From assembly GCA_022565665.1 (NCBI GenBank), contig JAIUMI010000010.1:1-64000 (forward strand): a stretch of DNA of 64,000 nt, in the 5' to 3' direction. Both the position numbers and the translations under genes were made by a program. Each line of letters begins with the position of its first letter. Position 1 is the stretch's first letter. A model generated the notes under the pieces. The model was not told the origin of the DNA. It saw only the letters and a program-made list of their open reading frames with translations, and ran no database searches. Origin of the DNA: Glycocaulis sp. (GTDB taxonomy: Bacteria > Pseudomonadota > Alphaproteobacteria > Caulobacterales > Maricaulaceae). Of this stretch, positions 1 to 10,072 are shown piece by piece.

Positions 1-3
1 CCC

Positions 4-47
4 GGCCCGGCTCGCTTGAGCTACGCGCAAGCTCCGCTCACCGGGCC
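4..47. repeat. Palindromic hairpin downstream of tadE-like gene
   Basis: Seven-base arms GGCCCGG (4-10) and CCGGGCC (41-47) enclose a second stem, GCTTG (14-18) with CAAGC (28-32). It lies about 80 bases past the stop of the minus-strand TadE-like gene. There is no U-run, so a simple intrinsic terminator is not supported; a REP-like palindrome is equally possible. The rest of 1-127 shows no gene. Confidence 0.35.
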
Positions 48-127
48 TTGACCAACCACATCAACCCAGAAAGAAAGGCGAACAGACTCTACTAACTCAC
101 GGCCCGGATCAGGGGGCTGGGTCACCA

Positions 128-556
128 TCAACGTACCCTCACCTTGTCGCTGACGGTGGAGTAATGGCTCATGAACACCCCGCCGATAGGGGCCTCTATT
201 GTGATGACCGCATAGGCCAGAGGCACGCTCTGGTCCGGGCACAGCAGATTGCATGACGCTTCTACTTCGCCGCACTCGCATATCCGCTCCACGCGCACCA
301 GAGCCTCTTCGGGGCGCGAGCTCCAGGCCTCTTCCACTATGGTTTGCGCGCGCTCCGGGACCGTGCCGCCAGCCATGAAATACTGGGTGCCAGAGCGGAT
401 GGCACCGGTCATGTCCGAGCGCTGGACCGCGATATGGGCGATATCGGTCGCCGCGACGATCAGCGCCAGCAGAAGCGGCGCAATAAGCGCAAACTCCACT
501 GCCGGGGCGCCGGACCGGTCAGAGGCAAACCTGCGGAGGAGGCGTGACATAGCCAT
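128..556 (-). CDS. TadE-like pilus assembly protein
   Basis: A 142-residue protein of the TadE/TadG (Flp pilus, tight adherence) group, minor pseudopilin-like proteins anchored in the inner membrane. A short basic N-terminus is followed by the prepilin-like string AVEFALIAPLLL, whose glutamate is typical of TadE, inside one membrane segment at about residues 17-38. The C-terminal part is periplasmic and has four cysteines in a short stretch (CECGEVEASCNLLC), which may form disulfides. The ATG at 556 is chosen because GGAG, overlapping the stop of the upstream tadG-like gene, sits about 9 bases before it. It is co-directional with that gene, so the two are probably cotranscribed. No other tad genes are visible here; the cluster may continue outside or be split. 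Confidence 0.8.
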   Translation of the reverse strand: MAMSRLLRRFASDRSGAPAVEFALIAPLLLALIVAATDIAHIAVQRSDMTGAIRSGTQYFMAGGTVPERAQTIVEEAWSSRPEEALVRVERICECGEVEASCNLLCPDQSVPLAYAVITIEAPIGGVFMSHYSTVSDKVRVR

Positions 557-562
557 GGCGGG

Positions 563-1807
563 CTACTCCACCAGCCGGACGAAGCCGGGCGTCTGGACCG
601 AGACCGAACCGGAGCGCGAGCAGTCGATGTTCAGGGACGAATTGCCGCTCATCTCCACGCGATGGGCGATGATGCGCATGCAGCCCTCACTGCCGGAAAA
701 GTTCCCGCGGATGTCGATTTCCTGGGAGGGAAAATAGAGCGCGCCTTTCAGGGCGCTTGCTGCGGTGCCGTTGAACTGCGCTGTCGTGGTGGGCGCATTG
801 TTGCGGTCGCCCCAGAAGAGCACGCCGGCATAGTCGCCGGTCTCCGGGGCGCTGAGAAAGATGTCGGCATTCCCGTTCATCTGAACGCTGGCGTTATTGG
901 TCAGGTAGATGGTGACATTCTCGCCGGTGATGCGCGCCCCGCCATTGAGACGGAAGGTGCCGCCATCGACGATATAGACGCCTGGCTCGAAGTGCACATC
1001 GCCATTGAACGTCATGCCATTACAATAGCGGCCCGGGGAGATGGTGCGCGGCCCGCTTCCGCCGCCCGGTGGAATATTGCGGCATCCGCTGCCAACAGGC
1101 GGATCAAGCCCGGCCAGCGGATCAAGCGCCGGGGGCAGATTGGTGCGCGGCTCAAGGCAATCGGCAAGGTCAAGCTGGCTGGAAATGTTCATGCCGCCCA
1201 CCGAGTTGGCGCACGAGGTGGCGACGCGGCCAGATCCCGTTACTGCGAGAGCATGGGTGTTGATCGAGTTCGACATCAGATCACAGCCGGTCAGCGTGAC
1301 ATCGGTCGAGCCGGTAAAGCGCAGCGATTCAGCGCCCGCCGGATCCAGCGCCAGAATGCAGGCGGGGCCGGGCTCGTCGAAGCGGGCCACGGCGCGCACC
1401 TCGAAGCTTACATCCCGGTCCAGAAACATGCGCGACAGATAGCGCGGGCGGGTCTGGCGGATGATCACCTCGACAGAGCGCATATTCTGGTTCGGCCCGC
1501 TCAGTGGCGGATTATTGACCTCGATACTGCCGAGATCGGCGCGGTAGCCATGACGATCCGCCTCACCAATGGCCGAGCTGGCGATCACTTCGGCAGGCTG
1601 CGCGCTGCGGGCCTCCACTGCGCCGGCAAAAGCGGCCACGTCGGCGCTCATCTGCGCCACGCGCTGCTGGAAGAACCAGTAACCCGTCTCCGCGCCCAGA
1701 CCCGCACCCGCAACGACCACGGGCGCGGTTATCGCCGCTATGATGGCGATCTGGCCGCGCCGGTCGCCAGCCAGTCTTTCCAATACTGAAGAAATACCCG
1801 GCAACAT
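563..1807 (-). CDS. TadG-like pilus assembly protein with beta-helix-like C-terminus
   Basis: About 414 residues. The N-terminus (RRGQIAIIAAITAPVVVAGAG, roughly residues 17-38) matches the TadG/TadE-like pilus-assembly signature with a single membrane anchor, followed by WFFQQRVAQMSADVAAFAGA, the usual post-anchor helix. From about residue 200 on, the sequence is rich in Gly, Asn and Thr with short alternating hydrophobic positions (FNGDVHFEPGVYIVDGG, RLNGGARITGENVTIYLT), which looks like a parallel beta-helix or polymer-like fold outside the membrane. The ATG at 1807 is preferred over 1813 because GGGGA is about 6 bases from it and only 1 base from the other. It is upstream of and co-directional with the tadE-like gene. 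Function in Tad pili is by family; the extracellular module is my reading. Confidence 0.75.
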   Translation of the reverse strand: MLPGISSVLERLAGDRRGQIAIIAAITAPVVVAGAGLGAETGYWFFQQRVAQMSADVAAFAGAVEARSAQPAEVIASSAIGEADRHGYRADLGSIEVNNPPLSGPNQNMRSVEVIIRQTRPRYLSRMFLDRDVSFEVRAVARFDEPGPACILALDPAGAESLRFTGSTDVTLTGCDLMSNSINTHALAVTGSGRVATSCANSVGGMNISSQLDLADCLEPRTNLPPALDPLAGLDPPVGSGCRNIPPGGGSGPRTISPGRYCNGMTFNGDVHFEPGVYIVDGGTFRLNGGARITGENVTIYLTNNASVQMNGNADIFLSAPETGDYAGVLFWGDRNNAPTTTAQFNGTAASALKGALYFPSQEIDIRGNFSGSEGCMRIIAHRVEMSGNSSLNIDCSRSGSVSVQTPGFVRLVE

Positions 1808-1813
1808 CGCCAT

Positions 1814-2257
1814 TCCCCGGTCGCAAGCGCTTAGAGGATATGGTGACGGGAATTAATGACATAAGAATGTTGTTGGTAAACAAATGGTAAATAATGTGTT
1901 TATGCTATAGTTAATAGGAATTCATTGTATGTGACATTGTTTTGCTTTTCTCTGTGCATGGCTTTTTCACCAATAATGGGGCTGAAAGTTGGTGCCGATG
2001 CCACTGGAATTACGGCGATGCGCCCGGAGAGCCGCTTGCCTGAACATCCAGCTGGGCTGGTCAGATGCGCCCAACCGCTGCGGGGTGCCTTCCCGCGGGC
2101 TGAGCCCATTCACGCCTCCTTGAAAGGGTGAACCAGAGGCGAAACACAGGTGGCAAACGCCATAATGCTTGATGTGCGGTGATATGGGTGGCTATTGCTT
2201 GTATGACCGGCTGAGCCGGGGGAGCGGGCTCACCATCGGGGACATGACATATCCAAC
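1814..2257. other. Gene-free divergent intergenic region, 444 bp
   Basis: This separates the minus-strand pilus genes from the plus-strand acyltransferase and presumably holds both promoters. The 1840-1980 part is AT-rich; 2030-2150 is GC-rich and can fold. A hairpin TGAGCC (2212-2217) with GGCTCA (2227-2232) lies just before the acyltransferase. Short open frames here have no convincing start or composition. I could not match it to a riboswitch class. Confidence 0.5.
1875..1891 (-). promoter_or_regulatory. Candidate CtrA-like box upstream of tadG-like gene
   Basis: Read on the minus strand, TTTACC-N5-TTTACC lies about 70 bases before the tadG-like start. The CtrA cell-cycle regulator of Caulobacter-type bacteria recognises TTAACC-N5-TTAACC, so each half differs at one position in the same place. 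The surrounding 1840-1930 stretch is unusually AT-rich for this genome. Treat as a weak candidate. Confidence 0.3.
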
Positions 2258-4402
2258 ATGGCGGCCGCTGCGCAATTCCGTCCGGACATTCAGGGCCTTC
2301 GCGCCCTCTCTGTCATTCTGGTACTGGTCTACCACGTTTTTCCCGCAGCGATGCCGGGCGGCTATGTGGGCGTGGACGTGTTCTTCGTCATTTCCGGCTT
2401 CCTGATCACCGGCATTCTCCTCAAGCAGGCCGAGTCTGATGGACGGATTGCGTTCCTGACCTTCTACATGCGCCGCCTGCGGCGTCTGGCGCCGGCCGCG
2501 ACGGTGACGCTGGCGGTGGCGGGCGCGGCCTCGCTCATCATCCTGCCCGAGCTTTACTGGCGCGATACGGCGTTCGAGATACTCGCCGCCGCCTTCTATG
2601 TCGAGAATTTCTACCTGTTTGGGCGTTCGGTCGATTATCTCGCCGAGGACAGCGCGCCGACCCTGTTCCAGCACTACTGGTCGCTTTCCATCGAGGAGCA
2701 GTTCTACATCGTCTGGCCGGCGCTGATCGCGCTGACCATATGGCTGGCACGCCGGGCCGGGCTGTCCCTGCGTCAGGGCATGATGGCGCTGTCCGGGGTG
2801 ATCGTTCTGGCATCCTTCACGGTATCGGCCGGTTTCACCGCCGATACGGAGGGCGCGTACTTCCTGACACATTTCCGGGTATGGGAACTGGCGCTGGGCG
2901 GGTTTCTGGCGGCGGGCCTGCCTTATCTCAGGCTGTCGGCCTTGATCCGCACCATGACGGGCTGGGCCGGTGCGGTGATGATTGTGGCCGCCGCCCTGAC
3001 ATTCAGCGCGCAGACCGTCTTTCCGGGATATGCCGCGCTATTGCCGGTGCTGGGGGCTGCGCTGCTGCTGGCCGCGGGCGGGCAGGGGGGCATGTCGGGG
3101 CTGGGCTGGCTCCTGTCCAACCGCGTGGCGCGCTTTATCGGCGACCGGTCCTACTCGATCTATCTTGTACACTGGCCGCTGGTGATATTCGCGCTGGCCC
3201 GCAATGACGGCGAGATAAGCCTTCTGACGGGGCTCGGCGTGATGGTGCTGTCCGTACTGTTCGCAGACCTGTCCTACCGTTTCGTGGAAACGCCTTTCCG
3301 CCAGCCGCGCCATCCGGTCGCTGCCGGTCTGGGCGGTGAGCCCGGCCCAGTGCCCGTGGCCGGACAGCAAGGTGCACGGGCGCGTCTCTCACTGGCCGGG
3401 CCGCTGGTGCTGCCGGCATGGACGTTCGGCATGTGCCTTGTTGCGGCGGCGGGCCTGCTCGGCGCATCGGCCATCAGGGAGGGCGAAGCGGTGCGCATGG
3501 AGGTGGATGCCTATCCCGGTGCGCGCGCCTTGCTTCATCCTGAACGTGTGCGGGCGCAGGAAGGGCTGGTGCCCGTGCCGCCGCTGGAGGGCGCGCGACG
3601 CGATAATGCAGCCGTCTATCGTGATCGCTGCCACCGCAATGCGTCGGCTACCGAGCCGCGCGCCTGTGTCTATGGCGTTGCCGATGGTGCCCGCACGGTT
3701 GTGCTGGTGGGCGATTCCACGGCGGCGCAATGGCTCCCCGCGCTGGAGACGGTGGCGGAGCGGCAGGGCTGGCGTGTGGTGTCCCACTCCAAATCGTCCT
3801 GCGGGCTCATCGGCGTGGCAATGCCGCGCAGGCGCGGCGAGTATGAGGCCTGCACCCAGTGGAACGCGGCCCTGCTGGACCAGTTGCTTTCCGAACCGCC
3901 CGATCTGGTGATCACCACCATGTCTCCGCGCTATTCCATGATGAATGCGCGCAATGAAACCGCGCGCCGCGCCAGGTTTGCGGACGGGCTGACACAGGTC
4001 TGGAACGCGCTGGCACAAGCCGGTGTGCCGGTGGCGGTGATCCGGCCCACGCCCGGCTTTGCCTTCGACGTGCTGGAATGCTACGCGGCCAATACCGGGG
4101 ATCCTCAAAGGTGCGGCGCCGAGCGGGGCGACGTGCTGCCGGTGGATGATGCGGTGAGTGCTGCCGTGCCACTAGCCAGCCGGGCTTATCTGCTCGATCT
4201 CAATGACGGGATTTGCTCGCCGGAGCGTTGCGAGGCGGTGGTGGGCAATGTGATCGTCTATCGCGACCGCCACCATCTGACGGCCACCTTCACCCGCACC
4301 CTGTCTGACGCATTCGAACAGCGTTTGCGGGCCATCGTGCAGGAAGATGCTGCGCGTCACGGGGTTGAAAACCGCCTGTTTGCCCCTGCGCTCGTTCAGT
4401 GA
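2258..4402 (+). CDS. Acyltransferase-3 / SGNH fused O-acetyltransferase
   Basis: A 714-residue polytopic membrane protein of the OafA/OatA type that O-acylates cell-surface glycans. Residues about 7-345 are the acyltransferase-3 domain: RPDIQGLRA at 8-16, the conserved His26 in [17 protein letters not shown], and [16 protein letters not shown]. Residues about 440-710 form an SGNH hydrolase-like domain with the nucleophile motif GDS (Ser487) and a C-terminal D-x-x-H (Asp670, His673). The two-domain layout and length match bacterial O-antigen or peptidoglycan acetyltransferases. The acceptor cannot be told from sequence. The gene stands alone and its 3' end overlaps the convergent dnaE2 by 7 bases. 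The start is the first ATG in frame; its ribosome site is weak (GGGGA about 14 bases away), so a nearby start is possible. Confidence 0.85.
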   Translation: MAAAAQFRPDIQGLRALSVILVLVYHVFPAAMPGGYVGVDVFFVISGFLITGILLKQAESDGRIAFLTFYMRRLRRLAPAATVTLAVAGAASLIILPELYWRDTAFEILAAAFYVENFYLFGRSVDYLAEDSAPTLFQHYWSLSIEEQFYIVWPALIALTIWLARRAGLSLRQGMMALSGVIVLASFTVSAGFTADTEGAYFLTHFRVWELALGGFLAAGLPYLRLSALIRTMTGWAGAVMIVAAALTFSAQTVFPGYAALLPVLGAALLLAAGGQGGMSGLGWLLSNRVARFIGDRSYSIYLVHWPLVIFALARNDGEISLLTGLGVMVLSVLFADLSYRFVETPFRQPRHPVAAGLGGEPGPVPVAGQQGARARLSLAGPLVLPAWTFGMCLVAAAGLLGASAIREGEAVRMEVDAYPGARALLHPERVRAQEGLVPVPPLEGARRDNAAVYRDRCHRNASATEPRACVYGVADGARTVVLVGDSTAAQWLPALETVAERQGWRVVSHSKSSCGLIGVAMPRRRGEYEACTQWNAALLDQLLSEPPDLVITTMSPRYSMMNARNETARRARFADGLTQVWNALAQAGVPVAVIRPTPGFAFDVLECYAANTGDPQRCGAERGDVLPVDDAVSAAVPLASRAYLLDLNDGICSPERCEAVVGNVIVYRDRHHLTATFTRTLSDAFEQRLRAIVQEDAARHGVENRLFAPALVQ

Positions 4403-7400
4403 AAATCCCGGCTTCTGGGGATGACGCGTACATCGCGCGGATGGCGGGCGTGTGAGCGGTCCTTTGGCGGCGGGCCGCGCCGCGCCATGACGGGCCGGCG
4501 TACCTCGTCCATCGGGGCCATCGCGCCATCCAGCATCTCGCGCTGGGCATCCTCGCTCAAATAAAGCAGATCGCCGGAGCGATCCTCCAGCCTTTCCGCG
4601 ATGATGTGGGTGACATTGTCGGCACTCTGCACCCGGCCTGTCACGGAAAGGATGCGCGCGCCCATCACGACAGGGCGGAATTGCTCGGCGACCTTCTTCC
4701 AGACGATCAGGTTGGCGATGCCTGTCTCGTCCTCGATAGTGATGAAGAGCACGCCCTTGGCGGTGCCGGGTTTCTGGCGCACCAGCACCAGCCCGCCTGT
4801 ACGCACCCTGCGGCCCGTCGGCATGGCGCAGGCGGCCTGGGTGGTGAGGAAGCGGTCCTCGTTCCAGACGGGCCTCAGAAGCGCCATGGGATGGCTTTTG
4901 AGCGAGAGGCGCAGCGTCTGGTAGTCCTGCACCACATGCTCCGATAGCGGCATCTGCGGCAGCTCTGTGCGGCTCCTGTCCGCGCCATCGCCTGCCAGCG
5001 CCAGCAGCGGGGCAGGGGCCTCGACCGTCTCGCCGCGTATCGCCCACAGCGCCTCACGCCGGGAGAGGTTCAGCGAGGTGAAGGCATCGGCGCTCGCCAG
5101 CTTTTCCAGCGTCGCGCGCGGCAGACGCGTACGGGCGCGCAAATCAGCCGGGCTGGCATAGCCGCTCCCACGAAGGGCTGTCAGCCGGGCCATTTCCTCT
5201 TCTTTCAGGCCATCAATCTGGCGCAGGCCGAGGCGCAGCGCGAAGGGCCATTGGCCACTGCCCGCAGGCTCCAGAATGTTGTCCCAGGCCGAATGGTTCA
5301 CGTCGGCGGGGCGGATCTCCACCCCGTGCTCCTTCGCATCACGTACGATCTGGGCGGGTGCGTAGAAGCCCAGGGGCTGGGCGTTCAGGAGGGCGGCGGC
5401 AAACACCTCCGGATGGTGGCATTTGATCCATGAGGAGACATAGACCAGAAGCGCAAACGAGGCGGCATGGCTTTCGGGAAAGCCGTACTCGCCAAAGCCC
5501 TTGATCTGGTCAAAGCAGCGCGCGGCAAACTCCGGCTCATAGCCGCGCCGCACCATGCCGTGGACCATCTTCTCCTCATAATTGCGGATCGTGCCGACCC
5601 GGCGGAAGGTCGCCATGGCGCGGCGCAATCCATTGGCCTCCTCGGGCGTGAACTTGGCCGCATCAATGGCGATCTGCATGGCCTGTTCCTGAAAGAGCGG
5701 CACGCCGAGCGTGCGGTGGAGGATGCTTTCCAGCTCGTCGGCGGGGCCGTGTTCCGGCGCGGGCGAGGGATAGGTGACATCCTCAATACCTTTGCGGCGG
5801 CGCAGGTATGGATGGACCATATCGCCCTGGATGGGGCCGGGGCGCACAATGGCGACCTGAATGACGAGATCGTAGAAGGTCTTGGGCCGCAGGCGCGGCA
5901 GCATGTTCATCTGCGCGCGGCTTTCCACCTGAAACACGCCCAGACTGTCCGCCCGGCAGAGCATCTTGTAGGTGTCTTCATCGTCGGGCGGGATGCTGGC
6001 GAGGGTGTGGGTGATGCCCTTGTGCCGCTCGAGCAGGTCAAACGCCTTGCGGATGCAGGTCAGCATGCCTAACGCCAGCACATCCACCTTCATGATGCCC
6101 AGCGCATCGATATCGTCCTTGTCCCACTCGATGAAGGTGCGGTCCTCCATCGCGGCATTGCCTATTGGAACGGTCTCGGTCAGCAGGCCCTTTGTCAGCA
6201 CGAACCCGCCTACATGCTGGGAGAGATGGCGCGGAAAGCCGATAAGCTGGCGGGTCAGGATGATCGCGCGGCGGATCATCGGATTTTTCGGGTCGAGGCC
6301 TGCCTGTTCTATGTGCTTGTCCTCGATCGTGCGCCCCCACGAGCCCCAGACCGTGCCGGCAAGGGCTGCCGACACATCCTCGGTCAGGCCGAGCGCCTTG
6401 CACACTTCGCGCACGGCCGAGCGCGGGCGGTAGGAGATGACGGTGGCCGTGAGGCCCGCCCTGTGGCGGCCATAGCGCGCATAGACATACTGCATCACCT
6501 CCTCGCGCCGCTCGTGCTCGAAATCGACATCAATGTCGGGCGGTTCGCGGCGTTCCTTCGACAGGAAGCGCTCAAAGAGGAGGCTGCTTGTATTGGGGTC
6601 GACGCTCGTGACGCCAAGGCAGTAGCAGACAGCTGAATTGGCCGCAGAGCCGCGCCCCTGACAGAGGATTTCCTGCGCGCGCGCCCACGCCACAATGTCG
6701 TTCACGGTGAGGAAATAGGCCGCGTAGTCCAGCTCCGCGATGAGGGCGAGTTCCTTGATGAGCAGCGCCTTCACCTTGTCCGGCACGCCCTGCGGGTAGC
6801 GCCAGTCCGCGCCCTTCCAGGTGAGATATTCCAGATGGCTTTGCGGGGTGGAGCCGGGCGGCACCGGCTCGTCCGGATATTCATAGCGCAGCTCATCGAG
6901 GCTGAAAGTGCAGCGTGCGGCGATGGCTTGTGTGCGGGCGAGGGCGGCCTCGAAGCCTGCAAACAGCCGCGCCATCTCGGCGGGGCTTTTCAGATGCCGT
7001 TCGGCATGGGGCTGGAGGCGGAAGCCTGCCTCCTCGATGGTGCAGTGCTCGCGAATGCACGTCATCACATCCTGCAAGGGGCGCCGTTCCGGCGCGTGGT
7101 AGAGCACGTCATTGACGGCGACGATCGGCACGCCTGCGCGGGTCCCTATCGCGTCCAGCAGCGCAATCCGCTCCCTGTCCCGCCCCCGGTATCGCCACGC
7201 GGCGGCCAGCCAGACCCGCCCCGGCCAGCTCGCGCCCAAACGGGCCAGCACAGCCTCAAAGGCGGCATCAGGCTCTTCGGGCGGGATGATGATGAAGCAC
7301 TGGCCGTCGCTGGCCTCCATCACATCCTCAAGGGTCAGATGGCATTCGCCCTTGGGCGCTTTCATCTTGCCCTTGGAGATGAGCACAGAAAGGCGGCCAT

Positions 7401-7662
7401 AGGCGGCGCGGGTCTCCGGGTAGCAGAGAAGGCTCAGCCCGCACACAAGGTCCAGCCGCGTGCCGATGAGCAGTTTCAGCCCATGCTCTTTCGCCGCGAT
7501 ATGGGCGCGCACCACACCGGCGAGCGTATTGCGGTCCGCCACGCCAATGGCGGAGAGGCCCAGCGCCTTGGCCTGCTCCACCAGCTCGGCGGCATGGCTT
7601 GCCCCGCGCAGGAAGGAGAAATTCGTGGTGACCTGAAGTTCGGCGTAAGGGGTGGCGTTCAT
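4396..7662 (-). CDS. dnaE2: Error-prone DNA polymerase DnaE2 (ImuC)
   Basis: About 1088 residues, the normal length for the DnaE2/ImuC alternative Pol III alpha subunit that does translesion synthesis with ImuA and ImuB. The N-terminus is a PHP domain ([18 protein letters not shown]). The palm has the catalytic pair in [12 protein letters not shown] (about residues 375-377) and the third acidic residue in [10 protein letters not shown] (about 525). A helix-hairpin-helix region and a C-terminal OB fold ([12 protein letters not shown]) follow. The ATG at 7662 overlaps the imuB stop as ATGA, so translation is coupled; a GTG at 7677 would add five residues. It is the last gene of the SOS-controlled operon. 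Confidence 0.95.
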   Translation of the reverse strand: MNATPYAELQVTTNFSFLRGASHAAELVEQAKALGLSAIGVADRNTLAGVVRAHIAAKEHGLKLLIGTRLDLVCGLSLLCYPETRAAYGRLSVLISKGKMKAPKGECHLTLEDVMEASDGQCFIIIPPEEPDAAFEAVLARLGASWPGRVWLAAAWRYRGRDRERIALLDAIGTRAGVPIVAVNDVLYHAPERRPLQDVMTCIREHCTIEEAGFRLQPHAERHLKSPAEMARLFAGFEAALARTQAIAARCTFSLDELRYEYPDEPVPPGSTPQSHLEYLTWKGADWRYPQGVPDKVKALLIKELALIAELDYAAYFLTVNDIVAWARAQEILCQGRGSAANSAVCYCLGVTSVDPNTSSLLFERFLSKERREPPDIDVDFEHERREEVMQYVYARYGRHRAGLTATVISYRPRSAVREVCKALGLTEDVSAALAGTVWGSWGRTIEDKHIEQAGLDPKNPMIRRAIILTRQLIGFPRHLSQHVGGFVLTKGLLTETVPIGNAAMEDRTFIEWDKDDIDALGIMKVDVLALGMLTCIRKAFDLLERHKGITHTLASIPPDDEDTYKMLCRADSLGVFQVESRAQMNMLPRLRPKTFYDLVIQVAIVRPGPIQGDMVHPYLRRRKGIEDVTYPSPAPEHGPADELESILHRTLGVPLFQEQAMQIAIDAAKFTPEEANGLRRAMATFRRVGTIRNYEEKMVHGMVRRGYEPEFAARCFDQIKGFGEYGFPESHAASFALLVYVSSWIKCHHPEVFAAALLNAQPLGFYAPAQIVRDAKEHGVEIRPADVNHSAWDNILEPAGSGQWPFALRLGLRQIDGLKEEEMARLTALRGSGYASPADLRARTRLPRATLEKLASADAFTSLNLSRREALWAIRGETVEAPAPLLALAGDGADRSRTELPQMPLSEHVVQDYQTLRLSLKSHPMALLRPVWNEDRFLTTQAACAMPTGRRVRTGGLVLVRQKPGTAKGVLFITIEDETGIANLIVWKKVAEQFRPVVMGARILSVTGRVQSADNVTHIIAERLEDRSGDLLYLSEDAQREMLDGAMAPMDEVRRPVMARRGPPPKDRSHARHPRDVRVIPRSRDFH

Positions 7663-9218
7663 GGGAACAGCCCGCACACATACCAGCGCGGAGTGCCGCC
7701 GCGCTGGTCATCATAAAGCCCTTCGCGCATCAGCCAGTAGCGATGCCCGTCCTCATCCTCCACCCGGTAATAATCGCGGGCGCGCACGCCATCCGCCTTG
7801 CCCCGCCACCATTCCGGGCCGATCCGCTCCGGCCCGTCCGCACGCGCCACGCTGCGTGTCACCCGCCGCCAGGTGAAGCGGGCAGGCGGGCCATCGGGCA
7901 GGATCGCAATGGTCTCCACCGGCTCCGGCCGATCCAGCACGATGAGCGGACGCGGGCCGGTGCGATGAGAGGTTTTCGGCCATGGGGTGAGCGTGCCGGG
8001 AAAGGGCGTCAGTGCCTCGCTGCGGCCTGGCAGGTGGCTTTCATGGGCGGTGAAGATGGCGACCAGATCATCGCCCAGCCTTGCATTCAGCCGGTCGACC
8101 AGCGCGGCTGTCTCGGCCGGGTCTGCGCCCGGCAGGGCCGCACCATCGGGCAGGGGGGAGGCAATGGCTTCCAGCGGGCCGGTGCCATGGGCGGAAAGCG
8201 TCATCAGGTCGATGCCAAAGCCCGGATCCATCGCCTCAAGGCGCGGCGCGAAGAGCTTCGCGATAGCACGCCCGTCCCGCCCCGGCCGGGAGAGGGCAAG
8301 GCTCACGCTGGTGCGCGTGCCATCAGAGCGATAGCCGGTGAGGATGAAGCGCCGCGCGCCCTTGCCTGCCTCTTCCAGCTGGCGTGTCAGCTCGGTAAGC
8401 AGCCTGGAAAGCGTGTCCTCGATGCCGCCAAGACTGAGGAGCGGCTCAGGTCCTGAAATCCGCGCCGTGAAGCGCGCGGGGGCTTTCAGGGGGATGAGTG
8501 GTTCCGGGCGGACACCAAGCGCCTGATCGAGGCGTAACAGCACGTCCTGCGCCGCCTCGCGATTGCGGAAGCGGCGGGCAAGGGCGGTGCGCTCAATCGT
8601 GAAGAGCTGGCCGATGCGCGTCAGGCCGAAACGGCGCAAGACCTGCACCGTGCCGGCCTCCAGCCGCAGGGCAGAGATGGGTAGGGATGTCAGCGCCTCG
8701 CGGCTCCTGCCGGGCTCTGCCCGCATTACCGGTTCTGCGCCATACCGGGAAAGCGCCCACGCCGCGCCCGCGCTGTCAGCCATGCCAAGGCGGGGTGTGA
8801 GACCGAGAGCTTCCAGCGCGCGCTTCATCGCGGCCAGAAAGGCCTCTTCGCCGCCGAACAGGTGCGCGCAGCCCGTCACGTCGAGACGTATCCCGTCCGG
8901 CCCGTCCATGGCGGTGAGGGGAGAAAAACGCGTCATCCACAAGGTGAGGCGTTTCAGGGCCAGCGCGTCCGCCTCGCGGTCTAGCTCTTCGGCTACCAGT
9001 TCCGGCACGCGGGCGCGCGCATCGGTAAAGCGAAGGCCCGGCTCCAGCCCCAGCGCACGCGCAGCCTCGTTCACCGCCGCCAGCGTGCGGCCATGCAGGC
9101 AAGTCTCTGTCAGCACGAAGGGCGCGCCGTCCTCAACCGGCCAGGGCGTGGTGCGGGCGCGTTTCAGGCGCTCCATCGGCCAGTGCGGAAACCAGACGTA
9201 CACGAAGCGGCGCATCAT
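7659..9218 (-). CDS. imuB: ImuB, Y-family polymerase-like mutasome subunit
   Basis: A 519-residue Y-family-like protein (DinP/ImuB, YqjW group). It has the palm/finger/little-finger layout, but the N-terminal segment that carries the metal-binding aspartates in active Y polymerases reads [17 protein letters not shown] here. It is therefore presumably non-catalytic, as known for ImuB, and works as the hub joining the beta clamp, ImuA and DnaE2. The start has two adjacent ATGs (9218, 9215) preceded by GGAG. The start lies 86 bases inside the imuA reading frame, and the stop overlaps the dnaE2 start. Confidence 0.93.
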   Translation of the reverse strand: MMRRFVYVWFPHWPMERLKRARTTPWPVEDGAPFVLTETCLHGRTLAAVNEAARALGLEPGLRFTDARARVPELVAEELDREADALALKRLTLWMTRFSPLTAMDGPDGIRLDVTGCAHLFGGEEAFLAAMKRALEALGLTPRLGMADSAGAAWALSRYGAEPVMRAEPGRSREALTSLPISALRLEAGTVQVLRRFGLTRIGQLFTIERTALARRFRNREAAQDVLLRLDQALGVRPEPLIPLKAPARFTARISGPEPLLSLGGIEDTLSRLLTELTRQLEEAGKGARRFILTGYRSDGTRTSVSLALSRPGRDGRAIAKLFAPRLEAMDPGFGIDLMTLSAHGTGPLEAIASPLPDGAALPGADPAETAALVDRLNARLGDDLVAIFTAHESHLPGRSEALTPFPGTLTPWPKTSHRTGPRPLIVLDRPEPVETIAILPDGPPARFTWRRVTRSVARADGPERIGPEWWRGKADGVRARDYYRVEDEDGHRYWLMREGLYDDQRGGTPRWYVCGLFP

Positions 9219-9852
9219 CCATCTCCATCAGGAATGTTTCTCCGGCCCGTTGCGGAAACGCGCGCGAGCGCTCCAGCGTCACCTGCCAGCGCGCGCGTCC
9301 CGGTGCGCGCGGATCAAACGGGTTGGGCGCAGAAGGCGCAGCCGCCACCCGCCAGCGATTATGTGCCGCGGTTGCCCCTTCAGTGCGCCATGAGCGCACA
9401 AGAATGACGGGCGTGGCGCTCGCCTCATGGGCGAGCGTCAGGCGCCGGGTGAAGGTGAAATCGGCTGTGTCCACCTCCGCAATGACGGCCCCGATGGCGC
9501 GCGAGCGGGCGGCCTCGTCGATCGCGCGCAGGGCCGCATTGTGATCGCGGGTTTCCACCAGCATCACCCGTCCAGGGTCTGCCCCCAGCGCGGCGAGCCC
9601 ACGCGCGCTGATCCGCCCCAGATCAAGGCGCTGGCGGCGCGTACGCACCCACAGCCAGCCTCCGTGGGGCCGCGTCTGCGCAAATCCCACCGCCAACCCC
9701 AGCGCGGCAGCCATGTCTGCAAAGGCGGCAGGCGCAATCTCGTGCACGCCCTCAAGCGGCTTTCCCAGCCTGTCCTCCAGACGCGCAGCCTCACCCTCCA
9801 CCTGGGGGGAGAGACGCTTCAGAGGCAGGTCTGTGAGGATAGCACGAGCCAT
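9133..9852 (-). CDS. imuA: ImuA, SOS mutasome accessory protein
   Basis: A 239-residue RecA/SulA-related protein of the ImuA group, first gene of imuA-imuB-dnaE2. Visible family features are the N-terminal helix region, the central GRISARGLAALGADPGRVMLVE and the strand AIGAVIAEVDTADF resembling a RecA-type core. No classical Walker A is seen, as expected for ImuA. ImuA is needed for damage-induced mutagenesis in Caulobacter-type bacteria. Position -10/-35 analysis places the likely transcription start on or next to the ATG (see SOS promoter), so the mRNA may be leaderless. The last 86 bases overlap imuB in another frame. Confidence 0.9.
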   Translation of the reverse strand: MARAILTDLPLKRLSPQVEGEAARLEDRLGKPLEGVHEIAPAAFADMAAALGLAVGFAQTRPHGGWLWVRTRRQRLDLGRISARGLAALGADPGRVMLVETRDHNAALRAIDEAARSRAIGAVIAEVDTADFTFTRRLTLAHEASATPVILVRSWRTEGATAAHNRWRVAAAPSAPNPFDPRAPGRARWQVTLERSRAFPQRAGETFLMEMDDAPLRVRLVSALADGAPETRPHHALAG

Positions 9853-9854
9853 AT

Positions 9855-9869
9855 GTTCTTATTTTGTTC
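9855..9869 (-). promoter_or_regulatory. LexA (SOS) box of the imuA operon
   Basis: GTTC (9855-9858), seven bases, GTTC (9866-9869): an exact match to the alphaproteobacterial LexA operator GTTC-N7-GTTC. It is 3 bases from the imuA ATG and covers the predicted -10 element, so LexA binding would block polymerase. Confidence 0.9.
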
Positions 9870-9886
9870 TTGCGACTAGGAGTCAA
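9858..9886 (-). promoter_or_regulatory. Sigma-70-type promoter of imuA
   Basis: On the minus strand TTGACT (9881-9886) is followed by a 17-base spacer and AATAAG (9858-9863). Counting six bases past the -10 puts the start of transcription at the A of the imuA ATG (9852). This predicts a leaderless transcript repressed directly by LexA. Confidence 0.65.
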
Positions 9887-9910
9887 GGGAATGATTCGGA
9901 GTACCTCTCT

Positions 9911-10003
9911 CCTCGTCATCCCCGCGCAGGCGGGGATCCAGAGATCATGGGGCTCAGGCGGTCGATGGGGCTCTGGGTTCCCGCCTGCGCGGGAACGACG
10001 AGG
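9911..10003. repeat. Paired REP-like inverted repeat (BIME-type)
   Basis: Outer arms CCTCGTC (9911-9917) and GACGAGG (9997-10003) enclose two hairpins built on CCCCGC..GCGGGG and CCCGC..GCGGG, with inner CCAGAG (9938-9943) facing CTCTGG (9971-9976). This is two REP units head to head. It lies between the imuA promoter and repeat copy R1. Confidence 0.7.
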
Positions 10004-10072
10004 GGAAGCCGGGATCTATAATATGCACCTCACGCGTTTCACCGGGAAAGCCGGTGCCCAGCATCTTTTCCC

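Noticed and set aside
662-1789. Long plus-strand open frame (375 codons)
   Set aside because: It is antisense to the tadG-like gene, whose anchor and family features are clear; composition is that of a GC-rich shadow.
1925-2131. 68-codon plus-strand frame in the tadG-acyltransferase gap
   Set aside because: Its start would be TTG, there is no ribosome site, and the protein looks like translated non-coding sequence.
2080-2140. Possible thiamine-type riboswitch (GGGGTGCC..GGCTGAG..GTGAACCAG)
   Set aside because: The essential CUGAGA and GAACCUGAUC blocks are not present in the right form, and the downstream gene is an acyltransferase, not a thiamine gene.
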